Assembly (NCBI GenBank): GCA_022795445.1
Contig: JAAWGR010000001.1
Location: 84,743 to 148,742, forward strand
Reading direction: 5' to 3'
DNA length: 64,000 bases
Source: Oscillibacter sp.
Lineage (GTDB): Bacteria; Bacillota; Clostridia; Oscillospirales; Oscillospiraceae
The notes beneath the pieces are model-generated. The model ran no database searches. It was given only the letters and a program-made list of their open reading frames with translations, and was not told the origin of the DNA. This document shows positions 24,068 through 31,448 of this stretch, piece after piece. Positions within the stretch are counted from its first letter, which is position 1. Every line of letters begins with the position of its first letter. Position numbers and translations under genes: made by a program.

Positions 24068-25330
24068 ATGCAGCGTCCGTTGGCGGACGAGATCCGTCCG
24101 AAGACATTGGACGAAGTGGTGGGACAACGGCACTTATTGGCCCCCGGGGCCGTCCTGCGCCGCTTGATTGAGGCGGGCACCGAGGCAAATATGGTGTTCT
24201 ATGGCCCCTCCGGCACCGGGAAAACCACAATCGCCAACTTGATTGCCGAAAAAACACACAAAGCCCTCTACCGCCTCAACGCAACCACCGCTTCCCTGCA
24301 AGATATCAAAAACGTGATCGCTGATGTGGATACCCTTATGGCACCCGGCGGTATCCTGCTGTACCTGGACGAAATCCAATACTTCAACAAAAAACAGCAG
24401 CAAAGCTTGCTGGAATTCATGGAAAACGGGAAACTGACCTTGATTGCCTCCACTACCGAAAACCCGTATTTCTATGTATACAGCGCCTTGCTGTCCCGCA
24501 GCACCGTGTTTGAATTCAAAGCCGTGCCGCCGAAAGAGGCAGAGCCGGCGGTTCTGCGGGCGCTGGAAATCGAAAAAGCTCGCGCCCCCTTGGAATGGGA
24601 ACCGGGCCTGCCGCTGCAAATCGCAACCGCCTGCGGCGGCGATGTGCGCAAAGCGGTCAACGCCGTGGAGCTCCTATGCGGAGCGGCGGTTTTGCAGGAC
24701 GGCGTGCGCCGCCTCTCCTGCGCAGACGCGGAACAGGTTTCCCAGCGCAGCGCGATGCGCTACGATAAAGGAGGCGACGCCATGTACGACATCGCCTCTG
24801 CCCTTATGAAATCCCTTCGGGGCAGCGACCCCGACGCCGCCCTCCATTACCTGGCGCGGTTCTTGGAGGCCGGCGACCTGGTGACGCCTTGCCGCCGCTT
24901 GCTCTGCTCCGCCAGCGAGGATGTGGGTATGGCGTACCCGCAAGCCGTAGCCATCGTGAAAGCCTGCGTCGATACGGCTATGCAGCTGGGACTTCCGGAG
25001 GCACAGCTGCCGCTGGCCCAGGCGGCCGTGCTGCTGGCGACTGCCCCGAAATCTAACAGTATCACCGAAGGCATCGGTAAAGCACGCGCCGATGTGCGGG
25101 CAGGCCGCACAGGCGATGTGCCGCGGCAGCTCCAAAACGTCCACGCAGATACCACTGGGTTCGACAGCCGGCAGCATTACCTGTACCCCCATAATTTCCC
25201 AGGCCATTGGGTTGCCCAACAGTATCTGCCCGACGCATTGAAGGATGTACGCTACTACGAGTGGGGCGAGAACAAAACCGAACAGGCAGCAAAGGCTTAC
25301 TGGGAGAAAATCAAGGGGCCTGGGAAGTGA
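24068..25330 (+). CDS. rarA: Replication-associated recombination protein RarA (MgsA)
   Basis: A 420-residue AAA+ ATPase related to clamp loaders that acts at stalled replication forks. Signature parts: DEIRPKTLDEVVGQRHLL, Walker A GPSGTGKTT, Walker B LLYLDEIQ, sensor STTENPYF, then the C-terminal tetramerisation region (LHYLARFLEAGDL, CSASEDVGMAYPQA, HNFPGHWVAQQYLPD). Length matches the family. AAGGGAGGG precedes the ATG. The 3' end overlaps the converging S1-protein gene by 20 bases. Confidence 0.95.
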   Translation: MQRPLADEIRPKTLDEVVGQRHLLAPGAVLRRLIEAGTEANMVFYGPSGTGKTTIANLIAEKTHKALYRLNATTASLQDIKNVIADVDTLMAPGGILLYLDEIQYFNKKQQQSLLEFMENGKLTLIASTTENPYFYVYSALLSRSTVFEFKAVPPKEAEPAVLRALEIEKARAPLEWEPGLPLQIATACGGDVRKAVNAVELLCGAAVLQDGVRRLSCADAEQVSQRSAMRYDKGGDAMYDIASALMKSLRGSDPDAALHYLARFLEAGDLVTPCRRLLCSASEDVGMAYPQAVAIVKACVDTAMQLGLPEAQLPLAQAAVLLATAPKSNSITEGIGKARADVRAGRTGDVPRQLQNVHADTTGFDSRQHYLYPHNFPGHWVAQQYLPDALKDVRYYEWGENKTEQAAKAYWEKIKGPGK

Positions 25331-26246
25331 AAACCGTCTGCACCGGCTCCCTTTCGTAGTTCGGCGGCGAGAACACCCAGCGGTCCAGAACGCCGTCGGT
25401 GATTTGGTACCGCAGCGGCTCCGGCTCCGACAGGGGCGGCAGCTTTTCAATTACCTGCAATTTCACCTTCATCCGCTCCGGACGGATGCTCTTGATGTAA
25501 ACCGATACGCCGTTTCCAGGCTCCAGGCATTCCTTGGCGTCCGCAAGGCCGGACAGGTTCGGCGCAAGCTCAATAAAACTGCCGTATTCCTTGACGCTCC
25601 GAACCGTGCCGCGAACTGTCTCGCCTGGACGGAAACGGCTGGCATTTTCCATCCAGGTCCCCAACAGCTCCCGGTGGGTCAGGGTGATGCGGCGCTGCTC
25701 TTTGTCGAACGCTTTGACCGCCGCTAAAACCTTCTGCCCTACCAGGAACCGTTCTTTCGGATGGGAAATGCGGGAGATGGAGATATGTTCAATTGGCAGC
25801 ATGGCGACAATGCCGCAGCCAATGTCCAGGAAAGCGCCAAAAGATTCCAGCCGCGTCACCCGGCAGGCCAGCACAGCCCCAGGCGTCAGGTTCTGCAAAA
25901 AGTGCTCCATGGCTTTCTCCTGAGCCGCCCGGCGGGACAGCCAGGCAACCGGCGCGCCCTTCCCGTCGGCTTCCAACGCCGTGACGGTGAAACAGGTCTG
26001 CTTCCCGACCCGGGACAATACGGCAATGTCCCGGCTGGAACCGCTGATCCAGGGGGCAACGGCTTCTTGACGGGGAATCCGGCCTTCTATGCCCTCCAAA
26101 GACAAGTACAGGGTGTGGTCTGCGCCGCAGCGCTGGGCAGGCGCTTCTAAGATGGCGCCGCTTTCCAGGGCCTCCCGTAAATCGGTGAGAGAACAGGCGG
26201 ATGGGGGACGGGAGCCCTCCGGCGGGTAAAGATAATTTTCCGGCAT
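25311..26246 (-). CDS. S1-domain RNA-binding protein (ribosomal protein S1-like)
   Basis: A 311-residue protein with an N-terminal degenerate OB-like segment and two clear S1 domains: PGAVLACRVTRLESFGAFLD and PGETVRGTVRSVKEYGSFIE, plus the KVKLQVIEKLPP tail. Clostridia carry short S1-like proteins of this type, which may assist translation or RNA turnover. The start MPENYLYPPEGS at 26246 is preferred (AGATAGGA about 8 bases upstream); ATG 26258 is possible. The track's 26351 start reads into the promoter region of the divergent DUF951 gene. Confidence 0.82.
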   Translation of the reverse strand: MPENYLYPPEGSRPPSACSLTDLREALESGAILEAPAQRCGADHTLYLSLEGIEGRIPRQEAVAPWISGSSRDIAVLSRVGKQTCFTVTALEADGKGAPVAWLSRRAAQEKAMEHFLQNLTPGAVLACRVTRLESFGAFLDIGCGIVAMLPIEHISISRISHPKERFLVGQKVLAAVKAFDKEQRRITLTHRELLGTWMENASRFRPGETVRGTVRSVKEYGSFIELAPNLSGLADAKECLEPGNGVSVYIKSIRPERMKVKLQVIEKLPPLSEPEPLRYQITDGVLDRWVFSPPNYEREPVQTVFTSQAP

Positions 26247-26339
26247 GATTGATCGCATCCTATCTGCCGCTGACTGCGGCAATAACATTGATAAAACCAA
26301 TATATGCAGCAAACGGAACCGGATTGACAGGAGGCGCGT

Positions 26340-26531
26340 ATGGAACTGCATTTACACGACCGGGTGGAACTGAAAAAACCCCACCCCTGCGGGAGCTGCC
26401 AGTGGGAAATCCTGCGGGTGGGGATGGACATTAAACTGCGCTGCCTGGGGTGCGGACATGAATTGATGCTCCCACGCAGTAAGGCAGAGAAAAGCATCCG
26501 GAAGATACTGGAAAAGGAGGGGCCGGCATGA
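26340..26531 (+). CDS. DUF951 family small zinc-binding-type protein
   Basis: A 63-residue protein matching the DUF951 pattern almost end to end: DRVELKKPHPCGSCQWEILR, VGMDIKLRCLGCGHELMLPR, and a basic helical tail. The cysteines CGSC and CLGC probably bind zinc. The function is unknown; the family is widespread and often near rpsF, engD or pcrA-type genes. AGGAGG lies upstream. Its stop overlaps the next small gene's ATG (ATGA). Confidence 0.93.
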   Translation: MELHLHDRVELKKPHPCGSCQWEILRVGMDIKLRCLGCGHELMLPRSKAEKSIRKILEKEGPA

Positions 26532-26623
26532 ACAGTAACCTGAAGCGGGCAGTGGCGATGGCCTTAGCGTTAATCCTGGTGTTAGCGCTGGTTGCGTCGC
26601 TAATTCTGCCGTACATTGGATAA
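26528..26623 (+). CDS. Single-pass small membrane protein (31 aa, not in the ORF track)
   Basis: A 31-residue ORF: MNSNLKRAVAMALALILVLA then LVASLILPYIG. It has a short basic start and one hydrophobic helix. AAAGGAGGGG sits just upstream inside DUF951, and the ATGA overlap implies coupled translation. Similar tiny membrane proteins follow DUF951-type genes in Clostridia, but I do not recognise the family. A terminator follows 15 bases on, which supports it as the operon's last gene. Confidence 0.65.
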   Translation: MNSNLKRAVAMALALILVLALVASLILPYIG

Positions 26624-26637
26624 ATCAGAAAACTAAC

Positions 26638-26664
26638 AAAAGGACGGCGAAACGCCGTCCCTTT
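26638..26664. terminator. Bidirectional terminator between convergent genes
   Basis: GGACGGCG-AAA-CGCCGTCC stem flanked by A-rich sequence on the left and CCTTTGCTT on the right, between the small membrane gene and the converging thioesterase gene. Confidence 0.8.
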
Positions 26665-26666
26665 GC

Positions 26667-27083
26667 TTATTCCAATACCGGAAGTTTTTGGTCGAGCTGG
26701 AAAAAAGTGAAGGTTCCAGACCCCAGGAGTACGCCGCCAGGACCCGTGACGCGAGCCTCAAAAACAGAAATCGTTTTCCCGTGCCGGACTTCTTGGGCCT
26801 CAGCAGCGAGGGTATCACCGGGGCGGGCACTTTTAAAAAAATTGTAGGAGGCGTTAACGGTGACTGCCATATAGCCGTGGGCGGCCATTGCAGAGCCGCA
26901 GGCATTGTCGGCCATGGCAAAGTATACGCCGCCATGAGGTACGTTCAGCGGGTTCAAATCCTCTGGCTGAACCGTTTTGACAACTTTGGCGTACCCGGCG
27001 CGCAGTTCCTCCAAAATAATGCCGTGGCTTTGGGCGTATGGATTGCATTGGTTGCGGTATGCTTTCAGTTTTTCATAATCCAT
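26667..27083 (-). CDS. PaaI-family (hotdog) acyl-CoA thioesterase
   Basis: A 138-residue hotdog-fold protein of the PaaI/YbgC-like thioesterase group. Key parts: LNPLNVPHGGVYFAMADNACGSAM, with the HGG loop and the acidic catalytic residue on the long helix, and VTVNASYNFFKSARPGD. It likely hydrolyses a small acyl- or aryl-CoA. The start is ATG 27083, 8 bases after AGGAGG; the track ORF adds 52 codons of intergenic sequence. It is a single gene between terminators. Confidence 0.88.
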   Translation of the reverse strand: MDYEKLKAYRNQCNPYAQSHGIILEELRAGYAKVVKTVQPEDLNPLNVPHGGVYFAMADNACGSAMAAHGYMAVTVNASYNFFKSARPGDTLAAEAQEVRHGKTISVFEARVTGPGGVLLGSGTFTFFQLDQKLPVLE

Positions 27084-27147
27084 GGTCCAATCCTCCTTTT
27101 CCCTATTGTACTGGTTTCCACGGAGGCCGTCAATATGAAAAGCAAGC

Positions 27148-27321
27148 TTACTGTTGATCTTTCCCGTTTGTGTCAAGAGAACGCAGATAGTCTCGCAAAA
27201 TGAGATTGATACAGGAGGAAAGAGCACGGTCATCTTCAATTGCTAGAACACGAAGCTTTTCAACGATTTCTACGTCTAAGGTGAGTGAGACGTTAATTTT
27301 CAAAGGTTTTTCAGAAGCCAT
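27148..27321 (-). CDS. Ribbon-helix-helix (Arc/CopG-like) DNA-binding protein
   Basis: A 57-residue protein with the ribbon strand PLKINVSLTLDVEIVEKLRV followed by two helices (EDDRALSSCINLILRDYLRSL), typical of a dimeric RHH repressor or antitoxin. GAGGTG sits 6 bases before ATG 27321, so the track's GTG 27330 is not needed. It is transcribed away from the Lys/Glu-rich gene at 27445 across a 123-base AT-rich gap, a layout that suggests control of the shared region. No toxin gene is evident. Confidence 0.75.
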   Translation of the reverse strand: MASEKPLKINVSLTLDVEIVEKLRVLAIEDDRALSSCINLILRDYLRSLDTNGKDQQ

Positions 27322-27375
27322 TACTATCACCTCTATTTTGTTTTAATATAGGATAACATTATTTTGTATACCATA

Positions 27376-27404
27376 TTGACAAAAGCTATATAATAATATA
27401 AACT
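27376..27404 (+). promoter_or_regulatory. AT-rich divergent promoter region with possible operator
   Basis: A perfect TTGACA is followed by TATAAA (15-base spacer) or TAAACT (17). A GTATAC palindrome 10 bases upstream and many TAATAT repeats lie between the RHH gene and the 27445 gene, and could be the RHH binding site. The AT content is far above the rest of the window. Confidence 0.5.
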
Positions 27405-27444
27405 AATATTTAATAATATTTATAGTTATATGAGGTGAGTCATT

Positions 27445-27717
27445 ATGGCTCGATACGATAAAAAATACCAAACGGATTATTTTCAAATGATGTACATTGT
27501 GACAACAAGCGGGATTGTGTCGGCATTGAAATCTTTGGAAGAAGGCAATTTGGAGAAGATGGCAGAGACTCTTGAAACGATATTAAAACTTGAAAATATC
27601 TTGGTAGAGGAATGGGAAGAAGAGGTGAAAAAGGAGGAGAAAAAGGAGGGGAAAAAGCCAGAAAAAGGGGAAGAAAACAACCTGTGCCGCGGCAGCGACA
27701 GCGGAGATAGACGCTGA
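27445..27717 (+). CDS. Small helical protein with Lys/Glu-rich tail, unknown function
   Basis: A 90-residue ORF: MARYDKKYQTDYFQMMYIVT, then a helical SALKSLEEGNLEKMAETLET block and a highly charged tail (EEVKKEEKKEGKKPEKG). The last 11 codons (LCRGSDSGDRR) are read from repeat copy B, so the original C-terminus was probably lost or changed when the repeat arrived. TGAGGTGAG precedes the ATG. Base composition is AT-rich, unlike the neighbours, suggesting horizontal origin. It is divergent from the RHH gene. Confidence 0.55.
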   Translation: MARYDKKYQTDYFQMMYIVTTSGIVSALKSLEEGNLEKMAETLETILKLENILVEEWEEEVKKEEKKEGKKPEKGEENNLCRGSDSGDRR

Positions 27718-27905
27718 AGCAAATCAGTGTGGTCTTCTTCGCTTTCAATGGCAGGTACTGTAAGATTCCACCGGACTTGAGACGCCCCGCAGGGCGTCTT
27801 TTTCTCTTTTGGACCGTCCACGGCCCGTTTTCTCTTTTTCATCGCCAAGAAAAAGAGAAAATGGGGGGTGGAACCCCCCTCCCAGCCATGGGAATGGCGG
27901 AAAAC
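27685..27905 (+). repeat. Dispersed intergenic repeat, copy B
   Basis: The core (27764-27905) begins GATTCCACCGG. It repeats the architecture of copy A: terminator-like GACGCCC-CGCA-GGGCGTC with TTTTTCTCTTTT, CCGT-CC-ACGG mini-stem, long AT-rich hairpin (one mismatch near the loop), and TCCCAGCCATGGGA. The upstream arm (GGCAGCGACAGCGGAG, CAAATCAG) is more diverged and overlaps the 3' end of the 27445 ORF. The mini-stem keeps its paired bases while the loop changes (GA to CC), which hints at selection for structure. Confidence 0.9.
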
Positions 27906-27937
27906 ACGCACCCGCAGGAGCCGGTGCGTGTTTTTTT
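27904..27937 (+). terminator. Rho-independent terminator downstream of repeat copy B
   Basis: Stem AACACGCACC / GGTGCGTGTT with a 10-base loop, followed by a run of T. It adjoins the repeat and shields the pyrH promoter. Confidence 0.85.
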
Positions 27938-27969
27938 GTGAAAAAAATGAAAAAAATGTGGAACCCCTC

Positions 27970-27998
27970 TTTCCAAACACATAAAAATACGGTAAAAT
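27970..27998 (+). promoter_or_regulatory. Predicted promoter of the pyrH-frr-uppS cluster
   Basis: TTTCCA, a 17-base spacer and TAAAAT, 50 bases before the pyrH ATG. The rest of 27938-28047 holds no gene. Confidence 0.5.
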
Positions 27999-28047
27999 AA
28001 GCGTGATATTCTGGATGAAAATGGACAAGGACAAGGGAGGTCATGCT

Positions 28048-28764
28048 ATGGGAAAGCCGGTCTACCGCCGGGTACTGCTGAAAATCAGCGGCGAAGCGCT
28101 GGCGGGGGAAAAACATACCGGGCTGGATTTTGAGGTGATTGGCCAGGTGTGCGATGTGGTGAAGGAATGCCTCGACCTGGGGGTACAGGTGGGAGTGGTC
28201 GTCGGCGGCGGAAACTTCTGGCGGGGCGTGAAGGACGGCGGAGGCCGTATGGAACGGAGCCGCGCCGACCAGATGGGAATGCTGGCAACTGCGCTCAACT
28301 GCCTCGCCGTTGCGGATGTGTGCGAACAAAAGGGAATCCCCGTGCGGGTGCAGACGGCCATCGAGATGCGTTCAATGGCGGAGCCTTACATCCGCTCAAA
28401 GGCAATCCGGCATCTGGAAAAGGGGCGCGTGGTCATCTTCGGCTGCGGTACCGGCAACCCCTATTTCTCCACAGATACCGCCGCCGTGCTGCGGGCTGCG
28501 GAAATCGGCGCGGAAGTCATCCTGCTGGCAAAAAATGTGGACGGCGTGTACAGCGCGGACCCCGTGAAGGACCCTAACGCAGTCAAATACGACAGCATCA
28601 GTTATAATGACGTGCTGGCGCGGCACTTGATGGTCATGGATTCGACCGCTACCTCCCTTTCTATGGATAACCATATCCCTGTGCTGCTCTTCGCCCTCAA
28701 GGACCCGCAGAATATCGTCCGGGCCGTGTGCGGGGAAAAGGTCGGCACCATCGTCAGCGAATAA
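28048..28764 (+). CDS. pyrH: UMP kinase PyrH
   Basis: A 238-residue amino-acid-kinase-fold enzyme that phosphorylates UMP to UDP. Family blocks: [72 protein letters not shown] and [15 protein letters not shown] 28048 follows AAGGGAGG; the track starts too early. It leads the conserved Firmicutes run pyrH-frr-uppS-cdsA-dxr-rseP-ispG-polC. Confidence 0.97.
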   Translation: MGKPVYRRVLLKISGEALAGEKHTGLDFEVIGQVCDVVKECLDLGVQVGVVVGGGNFWRGVKDGGGRMERSRADQMGMLATALNCLAVADVCEQKGIPVRVQTAIEMRSMAEPYIRSKAIRHLEKGRVVIFGCGTGNPYFSTDTAAVLRAAEIGAEVILLAKNVDGVYSADPVKDPNAVKYDSISYNDVLARHLMVMDSTATSLSMDNHIPVLLFALKDPQNIVRAVCGEKVGTIVSE

Positions 28765-28808
28765 CCCCCTATCCATTCTTGCAATCATTTTGGAAGGAGC
28801 TTTGCATT

Positions 28809-29366
28809 ATGTTAAAAGATGAGTACAAGGTCTATGAGGAAAAGATGAAAAAAAGTATCGACTCCGTCGTCGCGGACTTCGATTCCGTGCGCGCCGGCCG
28901 CGCCAATGCCGGCGTGCTGGCCCGTATCATGGTCGATTACTACGGCAGCCCTACCCCCATCCAGCAGATCGCCGGCGTCTCATCCCCAGACGCCCGTACC
29001 CTCCTGATTGCCCCCTTCGATTCTTCCGCGCTGAAGAACATCGAAAAAGCAATCCAAAACTCGGACCTGGGCATCCATCCCCAGAACGACGGCAGGAACA
29101 TCCGCCTCTCCTTCCCGCAGCTGACGGAGGAACGCCGTAAAGAACTGGTGAAGCAAATCCGTAAGTACGCGGAGAACGGCAAGGTCGCCGTGCGGAACAT
29201 CCGCCGGGATGCGATGGACAACTTCAAAAAGCAGGAAAAGAAGTCGGAAATCACGGAAGATGAACTGAAGCAGGCTGAGAAGGATTTGCAGAAGCTTACC
29301 GACGAGAGCTGCAAGAAATTGGATGAGCTGCTGGCGAAAAAAGAAAAGGATTTGATGGCGGTCTGA
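28809..29366 (+). CDS. frr: Ribosome recycling factor Frr
   Basis: A 185-residue RRF, which with EF-G splits post-termination ribosomes. Typical blocks: FDSVRAGRANAGVL, YYGSPTPIQQIAGVS, LLIAPFDSSALKNIEKAI, SDLGIHPQNDGRNIRLSFP, LTEERRKELVKQIRKYAE and the C-terminal helical EKDLQKLTDE. ATG 28809 follows GGAAGGAG. The stop overlaps the uppS ATG by one base. Confidence 0.98.
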   Translation: MLKDEYKVYEEKMKKSIDSVVADFDSVRAGRANAGVLARIMVDYYGSPTPIQQIAGVSSPDARTLLIAPFDSSALKNIEKAIQNSDLGIHPQNDGRNIRLSFPQLTEERRKELVKQIRKYAENGKVAVRNIRRDAMDNFKKQEKKSEITEDELKQAEKDLQKLTDESCKKLDELLAKKEKDLMAV

Positions 29367-30139
29367 TGGCAGAATGGAACAATGGGGCGGGGCGGACGGC
29401 AGAGCCGCCCCGTCCGTCGCGTCCCGACGGGACCGTGCCGGGGCATATTGCAATCATCATGGACGGCAACGGCCGCTGGGCTACCCGTCGGGGGCTTCCG
29501 CGTACGGCCGGGCATAAGGCGGGGGCGGAAACCTTCCGCCGAATCGCAACCTATTGTAAGAATATCGGGGTCAAATATCTGACCGTCTACGCCTTTTCTA
29601 CGGAAAATTGGAAGCGGTCAGAGATGGAAGTCGCTGCCATCATGGCGCTGCTGAAACGGTATCTGCTGGAAGCCGTAGAAACGATGGAGCGGGATCACAT
29701 CCGCCTGCACTTCTTCGGCGACATGACGCCGATTTCGCCCGAGCTGCGGGCCTTGGCCAGAGAAACCGATGAGATTACGGAACACCTTTCCAAAGACGAC
29801 TTCCAGGCCAACGTCTGCCTGAATTACGGCGGGCGGAACGAGATTCTCCGAGCGGTGTGGCAGTTTGCGGAGGACTGCGCCAAGGGGATACGGGATCCAT
29901 GGGACATGGACGAGGAAGAGTTTTCGTTCTATCTGGACTCCCGCGGAATTCCAGACCCAGAGCTGATTATCCGGCCCGGCGGAGAACAGCGGTTGAGCAA
30001 TTTTCTGCTGTGGCAGTCCGCCTATTCGGAGCTGTATTTCACAGACACCCTCTGGCCAGACTTTGACGAAGCGGAGCTTGACCGGGCGATTGCAAGCTAC
30101 CAGAAACGGGACCGCCGGTTTGGCGGAGTGAAGAAATAA
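29366..30139 (+). CDS. uppS: Undecaprenyl diphosphate synthase UppS (isoprenyl transferase)
   Basis: A 257-residue cis-prenyltransferase making the C55 lipid carrier for peptidoglycan and teichoic acids. HIAIIMDGNGRWATRRG holds the catalytic Asp, followed by GHKAGAETFRRI, LTVYAFSTENWKRS and the C-terminal substrate block. That block reads IIRPGGEQRLSNFLLWQSAY, with Pro where most members have Thr (IRTSGEQR), which may be a lineage trait. The N-terminal 25 residues are a Pro/Arg-rich extension. It overlaps frr (TGATGG). Confidence 0.96.
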   Translation: MAEWNNGAGRTAEPPRPSRPDGTVPGHIAIIMDGNGRWATRRGLPRTAGHKAGAETFRRIATYCKNIGVKYLTVYAFSTENWKRSEMEVAAIMALLKRYLLEAVETMERDHIRLHFFGDMTPISPELRALARETDEITEHLSKDDFQANVCLNYGGRNEILRAVWQFAEDCAKGIRDPWDMDEEEFSFYLDSRGIPDPELIIRPGGEQRLSNFLLWQSAYSELYFTDTLWPDFDEAELDRAIASYQKRDRRFGGVKK

Positions 30140-30155
30140 GCGAGGATTTTGCAAT

Positions 30156-30581
30156 ATGGGTTTCTTTTCTTTTTTATCGAGCCTTTTCGGCGGCAGTAAG
30201 GGCGCCGGCGAAACTGGCGGCAGTCCGTCGGAACAGCTGGGCAGCTACTTGGGGAAAAATCTTCCCCAAAGTTATGTTCAATCGAAAAAATACGCCGTTT
30301 CCATCCAAGAAACAGGCGGCGTTTACGACGCGAAAATAACGCTGGATATGCTGGCGGACGGTTCGGACTACAACGGCTACGGGGACGATAACTACCGGGA
30401 ATTGGCGGAGCTGGAAGGGGGCTATATCCTGACAGAGTGCATTGCGAATCCGCCTGTGACAACGAACTTTACGTTAGAATTGGTCTTCAGTGGCGGGCGC
30501 GTGATTACAGTGGAAAAGCGGGCTGGACAGACGGTCGGGTTCCTGACGGCCCAGGGCCTGCGGCAGCAAATCGCGTTCTGA
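30156..30581 (+). CDS. Hypothetical protein within the uppS-cdsA cluster
   Basis: A 141-residue protein, not recognised. The start (MGFFSFLSSLFGGSKGAGET) is hydrophobic/glycine-rich and could be an amphipathic membrane anchor. The body is predicted beta-rich (YAVSIQETGGVYDAKITLDM, TLELVFSGGRVITVEKRAGQ) with a tyrosine/aspartate-rich loop. It is inserted between uppS and cdsA, 16 bases after the former, where most relatives have nothing. Co-transcription suggests a cell-envelope link, by position only. Confidence 0.6.
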   Translation: MGFFSFLSSLFGGSKGAGETGGSPSEQLGSYLGKNLPQSYVQSKKYAVSIQETGGVYDAKITLDMLADGSDYNGYGDDNYRELAELEGGYILTECIANPPVTTNFTLELVFSGGRVITVEKRAGQTVGFLTAQGLRQQIAF

Positions 30582-30638
30582 CGGACGCTCCGCCGCGAAG
30601 CCGGAGACGGGCCTCCGAGAGAAAGGACAGGGATTCCT

Positions 30639-31439
30639 ATGAAATCGAGAATTCTGGTGGCGGCCATCGGCGTGCCGGTGTTGCTGTATGTGGTATTGGC
30701 GGGGCCTCCGCTGTTGATGATGGCGGCGCTGTGCCTTCTGGCGGGCATCGGGGCCATGGAATTGCAGCAGTGCGTCAGCGGCGTGAAACGGAGCGAACTG
30801 GTGGGTATGAGCGCCATTGGGGCGGTTTTTACGGTGGGATGGTACTACGACCGCCCAGACCAGGCTGCCGTGCTGTTTCTGCTGGAAGTCCTGGTGTTTT
30901 TCGGCTTTGCCATCCGAAAAGGCGGTGAATTCAAATTCCAGCAGATTGCAGCGGGACTGGGAGGCGGTATTTTTATTGGTTATTCGTTCGCCGCGTTTCT
31001 CCGCATGGACGCCGCTGGGCTTCACCGCGCTTACCTGCTCCTGCCGTTCCTCCTGAGCTTTGCTTGTGACACATTCGCCTTTTTTGCGGGTTTGAGTTTT
31101 GGAAGACACAAACTTGCGCCAAAGGTCAGCCCCAAAAAGACCATAGAGGGTTCCGTTGGGGGCCTTGTGGGAAATGTTGCCTGTGGATTGCTGTTTGTGT
31201 GGGTGATGGGACGCTTTTTCGGCGGCTGCGTGATTGGATATGGACCGATGGCGCTTATGGCTTTGGCCTGCGGGGTAGTGGCGCAGGTCGGCGACTTGAG
31301 CTTTTCCCTGATCAAACGCGAATTCGGTGTGAAGGATTATGGGCGCATTTTCCTGGAGCACGGCGGCGTGCTGGACCGCTTTGACAGCGTGCTGTTTGTT
31401 GCTCCTGCAGTTGAGATTATTTTCCGGTTTTTGGCATAG
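30639..31439 (+). CDS. cdsA: Phosphatidate cytidylyltransferase CdsA
   Basis: A 266-residue polytopic membrane enzyme that makes CDP-diacylglycerol from phosphatidate and CTP. Several hydrophobic helices precede the CDS signature region: CDTFAFFAGLSFGRHKLAPK, VSPKKTIEGSVGGLVGN and VKDYGRIFLEHGGVLDRFDS. In this signature the usual PGHGG is LEHGG. GAGAAAGGACAGG lies before the ATG. dxr begins 9 bases after its stop. Confidence 0.95.
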   Translation: MKSRILVAAIGVPVLLYVVLAGPPLLMMAALCLLAGIGAMELQQCVSGVKRSELVGMSAIGAVFTVGWYYDRPDQAAVLFLLEVLVFFGFAIRKGGEFKFQQIAAGLGGGIFIGYSFAAFLRMDAAGLHRAYLLLPFLLSFACDTFAFFAGLSFGRHKLAPKVSPKKTIEGSVGGLVGNVACGLLFVWVMGRFFGGCVIGYGPMALMALACGVVAQVGDLSFSLIKREFGVKDYGRIFLEHGGVLDRFDSVLFVAPAVEIIFRFLA

Positions 31440-31448
31440 GATAGAGAT

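Noticed and set aside
23674-24180. Minus-strand ORFs of 151-168 aa through repeat copy A
   Set aside because: Most of the length is the dispersed repeat; similar peptide pieces recur at copy C because the DNA repeats. No ribosome site or family support.
27483-28329. Minus-strand ORFs through repeat copy B and pyrH
   Set aside because: They run antisense to pyrH and through repeat hairpins; codon pattern is that of shadows.
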